Below, one piece after another: positions 47,774 to 59,233 of a DNA stretch of 64,000 nt (the stretch's first letter is position 1; each line of letters begins with the position of its first letter). The DNA is from Protea cynaroides (lineage: Eukaryota > Streptophyta > Magnoliopsida > Proteales > Proteaceae), in the NCBI GenBank assembly GCA_028583415.1, contig CM053276.1, positions 130,432,451-130,496,450 on the forward strand, given 5' to 3'. The notes under the pieces were generated by a model. That model was not told the origin of the DNA. It saw nothing but the letters and a program-made list of their open reading frames with translations, and ran no database searches. The translations under genes and the position numbers were made by a program.

Positions 47774-47860
47774 CAGAGTTGTGGATGAGAAAGACATTTC
47801 TATTCTGATGATGAACCCCCATTACGCTGAAGAGAATCCAGCTCCGATCTGACAGATGGT
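47774..47860 (+). ncRNA. C/D-box snoRNA candidate 4 (weak)
   Basis: TGGATGA (47782-47788) resembles a C box. CTGATGATGA (47805-47814) supplies a D' box overlapping a perfect C' box, and CTGA (47849-47852) a D box. The flanks pair only partly (TTG with CAG, ACCA with TGGT). No rRNA target recognised. Confidence 0.35.
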
Positions 47861-50618
47861 CGAGGTGGGGAAATTTTCGAACGAGGCGTAGTTTCAAATC
47901 ATTCTCCAGAAGCTACGCCGTTGCTAATCTGTGGGTTGAGATCGAAAAATTCACTTTCAAGGTTGAATTTTTTTCTCAGTCGGAAACTGGATTTTTAGAT
48001 TTCATGTTTGTAGTGACACCGTTCTTCTTCGTTTTTTGATTCTTTCTCATTAGTTCTTGTTATCTGAGCTGTTTTTGTTTTATTTCTGCAATACCCACTT
48101 CAAGTTTTTCTTTTTTCAGATAAACCTTTCGAGATTTTTCTTTCTCAAAATTTGTGTATGTATAGGTCTTTAGGTTTTTGTTTCATGTTTGTAGAATTAT
48201 AGATCTTCTCTTCTGCACCGCCGCCCTGTATCCCTTTCCCCGACGAATATCTGCTCGTTGAGAAAGCAGTTGATCCCTCCCGCTCCCCTCTGATCCTACG
48301 CCTCCCGTTTCTATCCCTCCTGTCATTCTTCCAACTATTCAGAAGCCGTCTCTTGCACTAGCATCGACAGCTTTTATCATCTAGTCACGCAGATGTGAGT
48401 TCTTTGTCGGTTAGCGATTTATCAGATAACCGGTGGTCGAGGGCGTTATTTGTGGATTCGGCTCGTCTCACCAACCTGCCGGTTATGGCGTGATCGTTTA
48501 GCGATCACTGGCGGTTCTAAAAATCAATGGTTATTTATAAAGGTGGATTAATTAAACTCGAAAGACATTTTGTATGCGAAAAATGCAAAAGGCTGTAAGA
48601 GAAACGAAAAGACTCCATCCCCAAATTTCTCTCCATCTTTGCAACCTCTTGATCTCTATTGCTGAAAGAATTTGAGGGAATCCATCATCCTTGGCCTTCT
48701 TCTATGCAACCTTTTCTTTCCAAACTCAAATTCTAATAGTTGCTAGTAACCATCCAGGATAGGAAATCATAGCTGAATAATGAGAAGGAAGAAAAAACGA
48801 TACAACTTCCACTTCCACTCCCACTCCTCTTTCTGCATTTTCCCCTTATTTTTAGTTGGTGGTCAAAGCAGAGAATGGATTCCATCTCTCTTTGCAAAAT
48901 CTCAACTTAGAAACTTTAATCAAATGGGTTAATGGAAGACCAGCATTATCATCTCTTTTTCATCACAAATCATCACTCATTAATGTATCAATGGAATGAT
49001 ACAATTCAGATTTTTCCACTTTGCTGCTTTTGAAAAAAAAAGGAAAATTTTATTTTCTTAGAAAAAAATTCTTACATTGTATAGTTGTTCTCATTGTTCT
49101 CTCTATATATATCAATATTCTGAACCCGAATTTCTCTCTCTTCCCTTTTGACGGAGATAGAATTTTAAAATAAAGAAGAAGAATCTCGGAAGGAGAAACA
49201 TCAATGCCACCAAAATTGTTAGAATTGGCAATGGAATCACGGGTCACCACGATATCTCTCTGCAACTGTTATGATGCTGAGACTTTCAGCAGCACAGATC
49301 TTGCTGAGGAGAAAGAAGAAATTTAGAGATAATGTAGGAGAGGAAGAAATTTGGAGAGATCTGGCAGAGAATAATGAGAAAAAGAAAAAATAAATTTGGA
49401 GAGACCTTGCATAGAAGGAGAGAAAAAAGGTTGTAGAAAGAAGAAATTTGGAGTCTTTTTTTCTCTCTCACCTTTTGTATTTTTTGCATATAAAATATCT
49501 CATCCGGTCTATTTACTCTACCTCTATGGATAATCATTGGTTTTTTAAAACGCCACATGTTAATGATCGCATCATCACTGGCAGGTCTTAATTTCAAGCC
49601 GAATCCCAAATTTGTTTTCTGATAAATCACTGATCCCATTAGAACCTAAAATCTGAGACTTGTGAGAGTAAGATCAAGATGAACAGGTGATAGGGTTTCT
49701 TGATTTCCTTCTGCCGGGTGCAATAATGGAACTGCAGGTATGATTAGTGGTATTTTTATTTTTTTGGTTAATCGGTTTATGATGTTTAGTTTTATTTCTG
49801 TTCTTGGTTTCTAGTTAGGCGCAGTGATGAGAGCTTCTCAAAAGTATAACTTTCGGATCCTTTTCTTGAACTTGTAAAATTTTTCCGGTCGCTCTATTTT
49901 TTATTGGCTGGGTTGAAATCACTATATACACCTATTTTTCTCTTAGTAGTGTAGATTTTTTAATTTTCTTGGTAGGATATTTGGTGATTAATTTTTGGCT
50001 GGGAAAGGTATAAAGATGCTACAGAATTTGGCTGCTCCTGAACATGGATTCAGAACTAGCACCACTTCATGGAAGATAAAAACAAGAGAAAAAGAATGCT
50101 TTGACGAAGAGTAGTTAACTTTTGGAAAGAAACGATGCAAAGATACCATATCGTCGACCGGCCTGGATGTTCGATTTTCTATTCTGCTTCATCTCGCCAT
50201 TCTTTTCCACCACTCCCAGCTCTTAACATCCTATATTCAGCTCAGGGAACATTCGTAAAAACTCCCAAAGATGGGGAAACTTGTTACATTTGATTCTCTT
50301 AAAAATCCCCCAAAACTCTTCTCCCATTCCCTAGATCTAGACGGTCTAGTTCTACACAAACTTATACTCTCACGGCAAGTTCGTCACCATCACTATTCTG
50401 TTCAATCTCTCATTATTTTGAGGTATATATTTGTGACTAAGATCCTTGAAAATCATGTGGATTCATTGTATAATCTCATCTAGAATTTGTGGGAGCAAAT
50501 CTCAATTGAAGAGAGTGGTGGGATGGGGCCGGGGTGCAGGAGCAGGGACTGCGGGACAGTGTGGACCCGTTGTGCAGAGCAAGGTGTCTTAATTAGCCGC
50601 CCCCGGCTGAAAGGGATT

Positions 50619-51228
50619 CAAATGCCCTCCTTCTGGGAGATGTCCAAGTTGGATGATCGACATATGGGTCTTGGACGAATCTGAGCCCCATGTTTTAGTC
50701 GACATCCAGTTGACAAGGTGAGCATATAGGAGGTGTTGGTTTGGTCGTGGGTTTCTAGTTCCTTCTCATAATAACCTTAAAAATATATTTATTTAAAAAA
50801 AAAAATCTTAAAAAGTGATCAAACCAAAAGAGGGATGTCAAAAACACAAAAGAGGGATTATGATCACCTAAAGAGGGATTGTATGTCACTTAAAAAGAGG
50901 GACAAATTACTTAAAAGAGGGATTAGATGTCATCCAACAAGAAGGATCAATCACCCAAGAAGAGGGGTCAGTCATCTAAAAAGTATTGTCACATATATTA
51001 TCACATATACACCATTTAATGGTGGGGTTACATTTGAAGGGGAGTATTGGGAATAGTCTCACATTGTTAATGAAATTGCAATCCTGTGATCTTACATATG
51101 GAGAGTTTTTTCACTTAATAGTTTAAATTTTTGAGTTGAAAACTTGACATCAGATTTATCCAAGACCCACTTTTCGATCATCCGATAGGGATGTCCCCGT
51201 CCTCCCCTGGAAAGAGAGGATGGAGATT
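50619..51228. mobile_element. Foldback MITE, copy 3, with enlarged loop
   Basis: The left arm (50619-50693) and the inverse of the right arm (51146-51228) share GGATGATCGA and GTGGGTCTTGGA/TGGGTCTTGGAC. The loop of about 450 bp contains repeated aagagggat units (50828-50975) and an LTR-like border, so the loop seems to be a later insertion or expansion. Confidence 0.65.
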
Positions 51229-51494
51229 TGACTGAAAGAGGTCGAAATTGGCGTTGGGTCCTTCCTTTCTTGTAATGTTGGTACTGTTTCTTGATTTGAT
51301 TGTTCTACTCGTTAGACTTGCGTGTCCCTTGCAGCATCTGCTCCAAGGGATTTGATGATTCACTACTTGAAAGAAGGTGAAAATCCCCAGGAATTGTCAT
51401 GGAGCTCTTAGGGGGTATCTTGCTACCTTGAGTGGTGGAGTCTACGAGTCATTCTACACTAAAGCTAAAGCCATTCTCTAAAGGGCTGGGAGAG

Positions 51495-51715
51495 ATGGAT
51501 TTTAATTCTTTCATGTCTTCATGTTAGCACATGAAATTTTTGTAGTTGTTATTCCCTGTGTGTACATATCGATGTATTGGTATATGTCTGTAGTTGTCAT
51601 TCATTGTGCACACATAGATATATTAGTATAGGCGTGAATAGTGAACAAGAATGATAGTCATTGAATTTAAGGATTTTTCTCGTCCAATTTGAGGCATGAG
51701 AGGATTTGAATCTGG
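51495..51715. mobile_element. Foldback MITE, copy 6
   Basis: The left start GGATTTTAATTCTTTCATG pairs with the inverse of the right end GATTCAAATCCTCTCATGCC. The core contains tacatatcgatgtattggta, related to the core of the copies near 55 kb. Confidence 0.6.
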
Positions 51716-51919
51716 GACAAATGAGATTGCGGGAGAATGGTGAGATGGCTATTAAAGGGTAATATTGAAAATATAAAAATATTAAACTAAAGTTATTCTT
51801 TAATGTTTTGTTTCTTTTAAAACTTGATATGTAACATTTTATATGTAATTTTTTTTAATATTTATTTTTAAGAGGTAAAATACCGTGACGATGGAAAAGA
51901 AGTATTATCTTTCTTTTAT

Positions 51920-53419
51920 GAAAAAATTTCATCTACACCCCATCAAGGATTGTTAACATCATCTACACCCACAAGATTGCGGAAACATCATTTAGGTCCA
52001 CTTAACTGACGGAAATCACTAAAATTATTCAAATACAGTTTTACCCCTCATATTATAAATTGAAAATTTTAAAAATTATATTGTTTTTTCACCCATTTCC
52101 CCTGTCTTCTTCTTCCTCTCTTTTCCCTTCTCTTCTTCTACCTCACATTCTGATAGATAGAATTCTGGTCATACCAAGCTTTGGGTGGTCTACTTCCTCA
52201 CATTCTGATAGATAGAATTCTGATCGATTGAAGAAATAGAACCAGATCCTTCTTCGTCGTTCATTTCCTTGTGCAAACCCTTAACCCATTCTCCTTTCAT
52301 CAAAGCATGAAGACGTTGGTGTTTAGTGATGGCATCCACGCACTCCTCCATAACAGGGATTGAGAAATTTTGTTGCGAAGGCTGTTGCAGATTTCCAAAA
52401 GGAAACTTTGACATAGAAGCATCAATAGCTTGTACAAGAGTAGCGCGTAGCTGATGAAGCATTCCATCTTCATCAAGCTTAAATGTCGGTTGCCATTCTT
52501 TAGACCCATCAATTGGAGACACCGTGATAGAAACGCGGCACTTGGTGACCCACTTCCTACTTGATTGACGGTAATTGTAATACCAAGTCCGACGTGATTG
52601 CATCACCTGAGTATGACTGGTTTCAATCTTGTTAAGTAATGGATTCAGCAGTATTGAAGAAAACCATTGTCTGAGGCGGTCCCGCCACTGCTCAATATGA
52701 GGGTAGGTGCCCAAATTCTGAATAGCTTCAAGTGACTCTTCCAATGACATAGGCACAGGAAGGTCGCCTTCTCCTTTCTTTGGGGGAGTACAGAACTTCT
52801 GAGAACTTGCATCGTGGCTCTGGATCACCAGATCCTTCTTCGCCTTCTCGTACTGCAACGGAACAGGAGGATCGATTTGAAGCATCTGGTACACAATCGA
52901 CTTCATCAGCTCCATCTGCTCCATACCACTCATCGTCACTGTCCCACCGTTGGATTGAACGACCGTTTTCTCCCCTTCTTCTCTCTGGATCCCCATTTTC
53001 TCCCCTTCATCCAGGATCTTACCCGATGCATTGTAGAAGAAATCGTAGAGCTTCTTGTAGCTGCCCTTGACGAGGAATGGAGGAAGCTCCCCTAATTTGT
53101 TGGACCCATGCCAGCTCCCCTAATTTTCCCCTAAACCAGCTCCCGCCATATGAATCTGACTATGGAGAAGAGTAGAAGAGGAAAGAAGAAGAGGAAAGGA
53201 AGAAGAAGAAGAATGGTAAAATTGTATTTTATTTTTACTCTAAGGGCAGTATTGTCCATGGAAAATTTTATTTCTGGCGTCGATCTAACGGAATCAACCG
53301 ACGGAGTGGACTTCTTTGATTACCACAACCAAAGTTTTGGGACCTAGGTGATGTTTCTGCATTCTTGTGGGTGTAGATGATGTTAACAATCTTTGATGGG
53401 GTGTAGATGAAATTTTTTC
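51920..53419. mobile_element. Mutator-like element carrying a chimeric AOS-TMEM209 ORF (Pack-MULE), 1500 bp
   Basis: The ends are near-perfect inverted repeats of about 80 bp (from GAAAAAATTTCATCTACACC). The element is flanked by identical 9-bp duplications ttcttttat at 51911-51919 and 53420-53428. It has no transposase. The interior is filled by pieces of two host genes joined in one reading frame on the minus strand (next entry). Perfect target duplications and well-conserved ends suggest a rather young insertion. It lies between genes, about 6 kb from the CASP-like gene. Confidence 0.93.
52190..52996 (-). CDS. Chimeric ORF: allene oxide synthase (CYP74A) fragment fused to a TMEM209-like fragment
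   Basis: 268 codons from ATG 52996 to a stop at 52190; the frame is open upstream to about 53130 but has no earlier ATG. The upstream extension (LVKGSYKKLYDFFYNASG) and residues 1 to about 60 (MGIQREE, then VVQSNGGTVTMSGMEQMELM and RAKKDLVIQSHDA-like KAKKDLVIQSHDA) match two separate stretches of CYP74A, with the part between them missing. The cysteine heme ligand region is absent, so it cannot be an active P450. From about residue 64 (SSQKFCTPPKKGEGDLPVP) to 245 (HALMKGEWVKGL) it matches the plant TMEM209 / cytochrome-b561-N-like family without its membrane segments. Residues around RRTWYYNYRQSSRKW are in a shifted frame. Whether it is expressed is unknown. Confidence 0.8.
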   Translation of the reverse strand: MGIQREEGEKTVVQSNGGTVTMSGMEQMELMKSIVYQMLQIDPPVPLQYEKAKKDLVIQSHDASSQKFCTPPKKGEGDLPVPMSLEESLEAIQNLGTYPHIEQWRDRLRQWFSSILLNPLLNKIETSHTQVMQSRRTWYYNYRQSSRKWVTKCRVSITVSPIDGSKEWQPTFKLDEDGMLHQLRATLVQAIDASMSKFPFGNLQQPSQQNFSIPVMEECVDAITKHQRLHALMKGEWVKGLHKEMNDEEGSGSISSIDQNSIYQNVRK

Positions 53420-54922
53420 TTCTTTTATTTATTGGAGTTTGGTAAAATTTTATGTTAAAATTAATGACGCTTAAAAGAAAAACCGTGTTTTGTGGTTTGT
53501 GGTTTGTGGTGTCTTATAAACATGTTTTTGTTAAACATTAGGTAAGTAGCTGTGATTCATCCTTTTTTTATGAAAGAAATGTCGGGGATTCTTTCAGCCA
53601 GTTCTAGGGATTAGAAATATTTTTATTAATTAGAGGAGGTTTTATTGGTTTATATCTGTTCGAGCTTAAGGTTTGGTCCCGGCCATTATTTGGCTGGACT
53701 AAGTCAGGTTTTTGAGTTGTCAATTGGGCTATCTCAGATCAGACTGAGCCCAATAAGATTTATACCTCAACCCGAATTTTATCCAACATGATTTGATACA
53801 GTTTGGTCTGGGTCGAATCCATGTTGGGTGGTTTTGGTTTGGGCTTCATTTTAAAACCCATACACTAAACCCCTCAAAAAACCTTCTGCCATGTCCCTAC
53901 CCACCTTCTTCCTCCCCATCCCCTGCGCTCCTTCCCAAATCTCTGCAACTCTCTGCCTGTACGGGTGGATACATATGAATCGGTCAATGGTAAAACATTA
54001 TCTGAATCCGCTAAAGATAACATGGTTGGTTTCAGCTAGTCTCAAAATTGAGTAATCTCGGGTCCATTCGTGTTTTTTTCCTCACATTAGATTTAAAAAA
54101 AACAATTAAAATGATATTATGTGGTGTGGATTTAAGTTTGTTAGTGTATGATTAATGTTGTTATACTAGTAAAGTAAGTCTTGGATCTAACTATTAAGGA
54201 TTACCATCATTTAATTATAATATTCTGGATATGAAATTTTGTAATTCTTACCAAAAAGAAAAAAGAAGAAATTTTGTAATTAAAACAAGAAAAACATATA
54301 TTTAATACATTTGCTTTTACCCATGAAATCCACATGGAATTTTGTTGTGCATCTAATCCATGTGTATGACCCTGATGGTAAATCGGACCATTTTAACTAA
54401 CATGTAAAAATTTGAAGGAAATCATGATGTCTACATATTCATTCTATCAAAAAAAATTAAATTTGTAGAAAAGTGTTTACTTTAAAGCCAAAACTTGAGT
54501 GAAAATATGTTAGTGAATAATCTCACAAAAAAATTTGATAAAATTTGAAATTGGAGGCAAAAATAGGGCTATGGAGTTAAAATTAAATGGGTTAGAATCG
54601 AACCTGGTATTTTATATGCATGGGTGAATCAAAAGTTTTTGTAATCAGGTTTCGGTCAAAATCTGATTGAGTTGATCCAGATTTTGATCGGAACTTAGTA
54701 TTTTTAAATATTGGATGTTCATTTTATATACCAGTCGATCGACTACTCAAACCATGGTTATGAGTTGGGATATACCAGTCGACTCATCAAACCATGGTTA
54801 TAAGCGAAGGAAGATATAGAGTAGGCAAAAGGGATTAGGGACATATTGCCAAAACATGAAGTACCTGGGAAAACTGCAAAACAATAGCATGCAATCAGAG
54901 TGCATAAATGGACAGAAGGGAG

Positions 54923-55081
54923 GGGGGATCCACATCCTTTCCTGTGGCAGGCAGACCTGCTGGTTGATCCAAGGATTGAAGTTCATTCGGTGTGTATATC
55001 AATACATCGGTATGTATGTTGGCTGAAATCCAACCCTTGGTAGTTGGCAGGTCCGCAAAAGAGGATTTTCATACAGGGGAG
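54923..55081. mobile_element. Foldback MITE, copy 4
   Basis: The left arm GGATCCACATCCTTTCC...GGCAGGCAGACCTGC pairs with the right arm, whose inverse starts TGTATGAAAATCCTCTTTTG and contains GGACCTGCC. The core has tatatcaatacatcggtatg. Confidence 0.75.
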
Positions 55082-55113
55082 AGATTGTGGTAGATGAGAG
55101 CACAATTTTAGTG

Positions 55114-55273
55114 TACGGATTCAAATCCTCTCATGCCCTCATGCTGGCATTTGAAAATCCAGTGGTTGTCATCCATTGTACGTATATACCAATACATTGG
55201 TATGTGCGTATAGTAAACTATAGCCACTAGATTTCTTCATGTTGGCATAAGAGGCATAAGGATTAAAATTCGG
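55114..55273. mobile_element. Foldback MITE, copy 5
   Basis: The left arm GGATTCAAATCCTCTCATGC pairs with the inverse of the right arm (AATTTTAATCCTTATGCC). The core atataccaatacattggtat is nearly palindromic. It directly follows copy 4. Confidence 0.75.
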
Positions 55274-56582
55274 CTAGCCTGTTTGTTGGATACTTGAGCT
55301 GTAATTTATCATGAAAAAAAAAATCAAACTCTATGGAAGCCTCTACTGGGCACACTGTGGTATTGTTTTGACTTTTGATTTTATTTGCTGGCATGGTTCA
55401 ATTCCCTGAGCGGGTGCCGAGGCAGTTTTTTTGTTTTTTTTTTTTGGGGTTTGGCTCAGTCCGATCAATAACTGGATATTTTTTTCATTACACTAAATTG
55501 AAACCAGATTGTTGGATGTAATGGTCGATCTGGTATTGGTATTGACATATTTATTTTCTTCTCTTTTCTTTTTTTTGGGAAAAATATTCTTAAGAAACCA
55601 ATGTTCGACTCATATATCTGTTAAACCTTTATTAGATGATAATCTTACTTTTAATCCCTTCCAAAAACATTTTAACTTTCAGAATTTGAAAAATGATACA
55701 AAAACATTAGATATCACAATTTTAAGGTTGGGTATACCCTAAAAAATGTCTATTCCCCTCTCCCCCCCTCCCCCAAAAAAAAATCCCTCTTCTCCAAAAA
55801 AAAAAAAAAAAAAACACTCAATTAAGAGATAATATTCTTACCAGAATATTATAATTTTATTTTATATGCTTAAAAACCCAAGACGCTGTTGTTCAGAAGT
55901 TAAAAAAAATTTAAGCACAAATTAAATAAAGGTTTTTTAAGGATTTATTTCTATGAGAGATTTTTGGAAGATTTATTTCTATGAGAGATTCTTGGAATAT
56001 TTTTCTTTTTCCACCATGAAAGGGCCCTACATTTTTTTTTCCTCTATAAAAAGGCTGCTATTTTCCTACAAAAATGGTTATTTTGACCGGACTGGGGGCA
56101 CTTGAGAGTTGAATCTTGAGACACAAGTGTGAAGACTCAACTACGCAATACACCTGTCGATTGAGATTGACATTAATGGTTGGTTGAATAAGTAGACTTT
56201 CATTTTTCATTGACTTGTCAACCAACCTGTTTTTCTATGTATATTAATGCGGTTTTATGGCTGTATGGAGGACCGACCTCTTATCCTTCTTGCTAAGCCT
56301 ATGCTAATTCTATTATTTAAATTAAGGGTTTTTATTTTATTTTTATTGATACCTCTCATGGTGTCAAAAGTTTTGGAATCTCTTTTCCTTTGCTCTTTAT
56401 CAATCTTGCATGAATCAGTAAATGGAATATTTAGAAGGATAAAAATGTAAAATCAAGTAAATCATTTCCAATCTCCATGTTGTTCAGTCTCTTCAGTCAT
56501 GATATATATAGGTATATGCATATGCATCGAACGAACTTCAGGTATTAAATCACGACTGAAATTCCTGCAACAATAGGAGATG

Positions 56583-57030
56583 ATCTGAACCCGCTGCAAA
56601 AAAAAGAATTAGATGAAAGCTGCAGTAGCGATGGAGTTGATCCCAGTGGAAGAGGAGGGCTGCAGTATATGTTCTCCCAGTAAACGACTCATTGGTGGAA
56701 TAGCAGAGAAATCTTCTAGGTCATACTCACGAAGTGCCCTGCCAAATAAAAGTATACCAATCTCTGTAAAAGCCGTAGAACACTGACCATACCATTGTAG
56801 CTAAATTCATCTTGCGTCAAAGTTTCAAAGTCCTCTTGAGCAAGACAATTGATTCCCCTATCATGCATTTGGTTGAATAGAGAGTACTGCTTCTCCTGAA
56901 ATCTCCACACCCACTCAATGTTCATCTCTCCAAGCAATATTTCTATCAAATAACGTTTCCAAGCAAAATTATTGGAAGCCGTTTCAGGTGCAAATGGAGC
57001 CAAGGTGCAAGGAAGGTGGCAAATTGCTAC
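56583..57030 (-). pseudogene. Unrecognised protein-coding remnant with a frameshift
   Basis: On the minus strand an open stretch (from about 57030) reads APFAPETASNNFAWKRYLIE then EWVWRFQEKQYSLFNQMHD. It loses frame near 56770 and continues in another frame as FTEIGILLFGRALREYDLED to a stop near 56600. The composition looks like real protein (aromatic, charged, no low complexity). I do not recognise the family. One frameshift and no convincing start suggest a pseudogene or an exon with a missed intron. Confidence 0.4.
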
Positions 57031-59124
57031 CCTCTAGATTGGATTCCATTAATTTAATAGTAATTGTTTCAAATTAGTTTGAGATTTTTATTTTACTCTT
57101 GGATGTGAGCATTTTCAATAAAGAAAAAAAAAAAAGAAAAGAAATAAAATGAAGATGTCAAATTCCAAATTCACCAATAGAGGTATCATTCAGACATTCT
57201 CATTAATTAAATATATGTTTGGAATGAGTATATGTTTCTAATTTTTAAGTCCTTTTCATTTTCATTTTAAAATAATCATCACTATTATCTTAAAAAATAA
57301 TAAAAATTAATTACCCTTCCTTTAAAAATCCATTTAAGTACTGTTAGAGCCTCTTCAATGATGGAGAAAAAAAATTCTACCCATTGGTGTTCAAACTTCA
57401 AACTTTCTAAAAATTAATGTAGCCACAGGCCCACATCGCTTCTCTTCATTTGTTAAATTTTAATTGAAATTAAGTTCACCAACTTGACAAAACAAAGCTT
57501 TGAAAAATCAAATAGTTTAAAAAAGACAAATGTTTGATAAAACAAGTGGAAAAAAAAAATCCAATATATATATGGAATGTAGCCTAGATGAGAATGAGGG
57601 AGTTTTTTTTTTTTTTTTTGTTTTTATCCTTTGGCATGTTAGTACGTGCTTGGAAAATATATTTAAAAGAGATTTGTAGAAGTCAAGAACAGTTTTTTTT
57701 TTATTTCTTTTTTTTAATGAGCAAAATTTTTTTCCATGACCCAAACAGGAAGGGGATATTTGCATGGTGATCCTATCCTGTTGTGCTGATTGAAAGGATG
57801 ACATGAAAAATTCTATCCACTAGATAAATAGAGCATGATTTGAATTGGTCATTTATTAAATTTTTAGATGAAATATAATCATATACCATCCCATCAACAT
57901 GTATAATATTAGATTTTCAATTTTTTTTTTGGTAAAAAATTCAGTTTTGATAGTGCAAGAAACTTGACATATTAATAGAGACTTTGATATGTACTTGTTT
58001 GACTCATCTAACTTGCCATAGATATAGTGGTTTTTGGCGATCTTAAATTTTTTTTTTTTTGGACTCACAAATCCCATGCAAAAAAAAGATTTATTCATCC
58101 TTAAAGAGGTAAAAGGTTAAAAAAACAAGGAAGAAGAGATCATGACAAGGAAGTCTTTCTTATTGACTGCAAGAAAGTATATCTCATTTTATCTATGAGG
58201 CATTAACTTTCATTCTTTCCACTTTTCTTGGGATTGCAATAAGACACCCTACTTTAATTATCCTTCCCTTTCTCTTTCAATTTTTATAAATAAAAATAGA
58301 GAGATAAATAAAATCACCTTTGTGGTTTTTGCTTCTTGAAGTTTTGAGTAATGGAAAGTTAAAGGTTCTCACAAATCACTTCAATAGTGTTAATAAATGG
58401 GACCAATGTATCTTCTTCTTCGCCGCCATTTACTCTTTGGATTAGTTTTGCAACCAATGGATGATTGACAAGAGACTAATATACGATAAAAAATAAGAAA
58501 AATATAAAAAATTGGTATTGATCATGGTCAAAATTGATACAAATCAACTAATCCAACCAATCAAATACCGTTTACAAAAACCATAGGGTGACAGATCCAT
58601 AACAATATTTGACCTTAAACTTTGAACAATTCAAGTTAAGGATCTCACTCTTACAAGGAGTGCAGATAAAACCAAATTAAACATTTCAATTAATTAGTAT
58701 TAGTACTTATGCATGGGGCCCTTTTTTTTTTTTTTTTTTTTTTTTTTGGATCCTTTGGGATGACGTACCATAATAATGTTTGACCTTATACTTTGAAAAA
58801 ATCAAGGTTTAATTTAAGGTTTTTCTTGTTTTATTGAAATTGAACCATTCAAGGATAATTAATAACCCACCATATTCAAATTAAAAATAAAATAGAATTA
58901 AAAATCCAGTACGTTACAATGATTGTAACACTATTATTCCCAGGGGGAAACATGATAGTTTCAGCTTAATTTCAGTCTGCTGATCTCTCTCTCTCACCAT
59001 CCATTTTGGACCATTTCAATACATTTCCATCTTTATTAATTATGAATGGAGATGGCGTGTTACGTTATCAATTCCCATCAACTTAATTTGCACCGGTCAG
59101 CCGCCGTTACCTTCTTCTCATCCC

Positions 59125-59131
59125 TATAAAT
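59125..59131 (+). promoter_or_regulatory. TATA box of the CASP-like gene
   Basis: TATAAAT lies 109 bp before the ATG of the CASP-like gene. Confidence 0.65.
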
Positions 59132-59233
59132 TTCCAAATTGATTTTTCTCTGAGATATGATCAGCTTGTGTCTGTGAGTACTACTCTCAACAGTAGCTAA
59201 ACACAGCACACTCCAACAGTTCATCACCAATTA

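Larger units (their letters stand above)
47870..51910. other. Intergenic, no recognised gene
   Basis: It holds a small hairpin (ggcgtag...ctacgcc near 47885-47920) and a GC-richer pyrimidine stretch near 48200-48520 that I cannot assign. There are short open frames (50271-50483, 49286-49639 minus) without family features, and two of the hairpin elements listed below. The purine tract aaggggag followed by tattgggaatagtctcaca near 51038-51066 looks like the border of an LTR remnant. Confidence 0.45.
53429..59110. other. Intergenic, repeat-rich, no functional gene recognised
   Basis: It holds two hairpin elements near 55 kb, an unrecognised broken ORF at 56600-57030 (minus), many poly-A/poly-T runs and AT-rich sequence. 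Nothing else identified. Confidence 0.5.

Noticed and set aside
48180..48520. GC-richer stretch with a possible exon (FPDEYLLVEKAVDPSR)
   Set aside because: The frame closes quickly and I found no matching splice partners or family.
52780..53095. Plus-strand open frames over the chimeric ORF
   Set aside because: Antisense shadows; the family similarity is on the minus strand.
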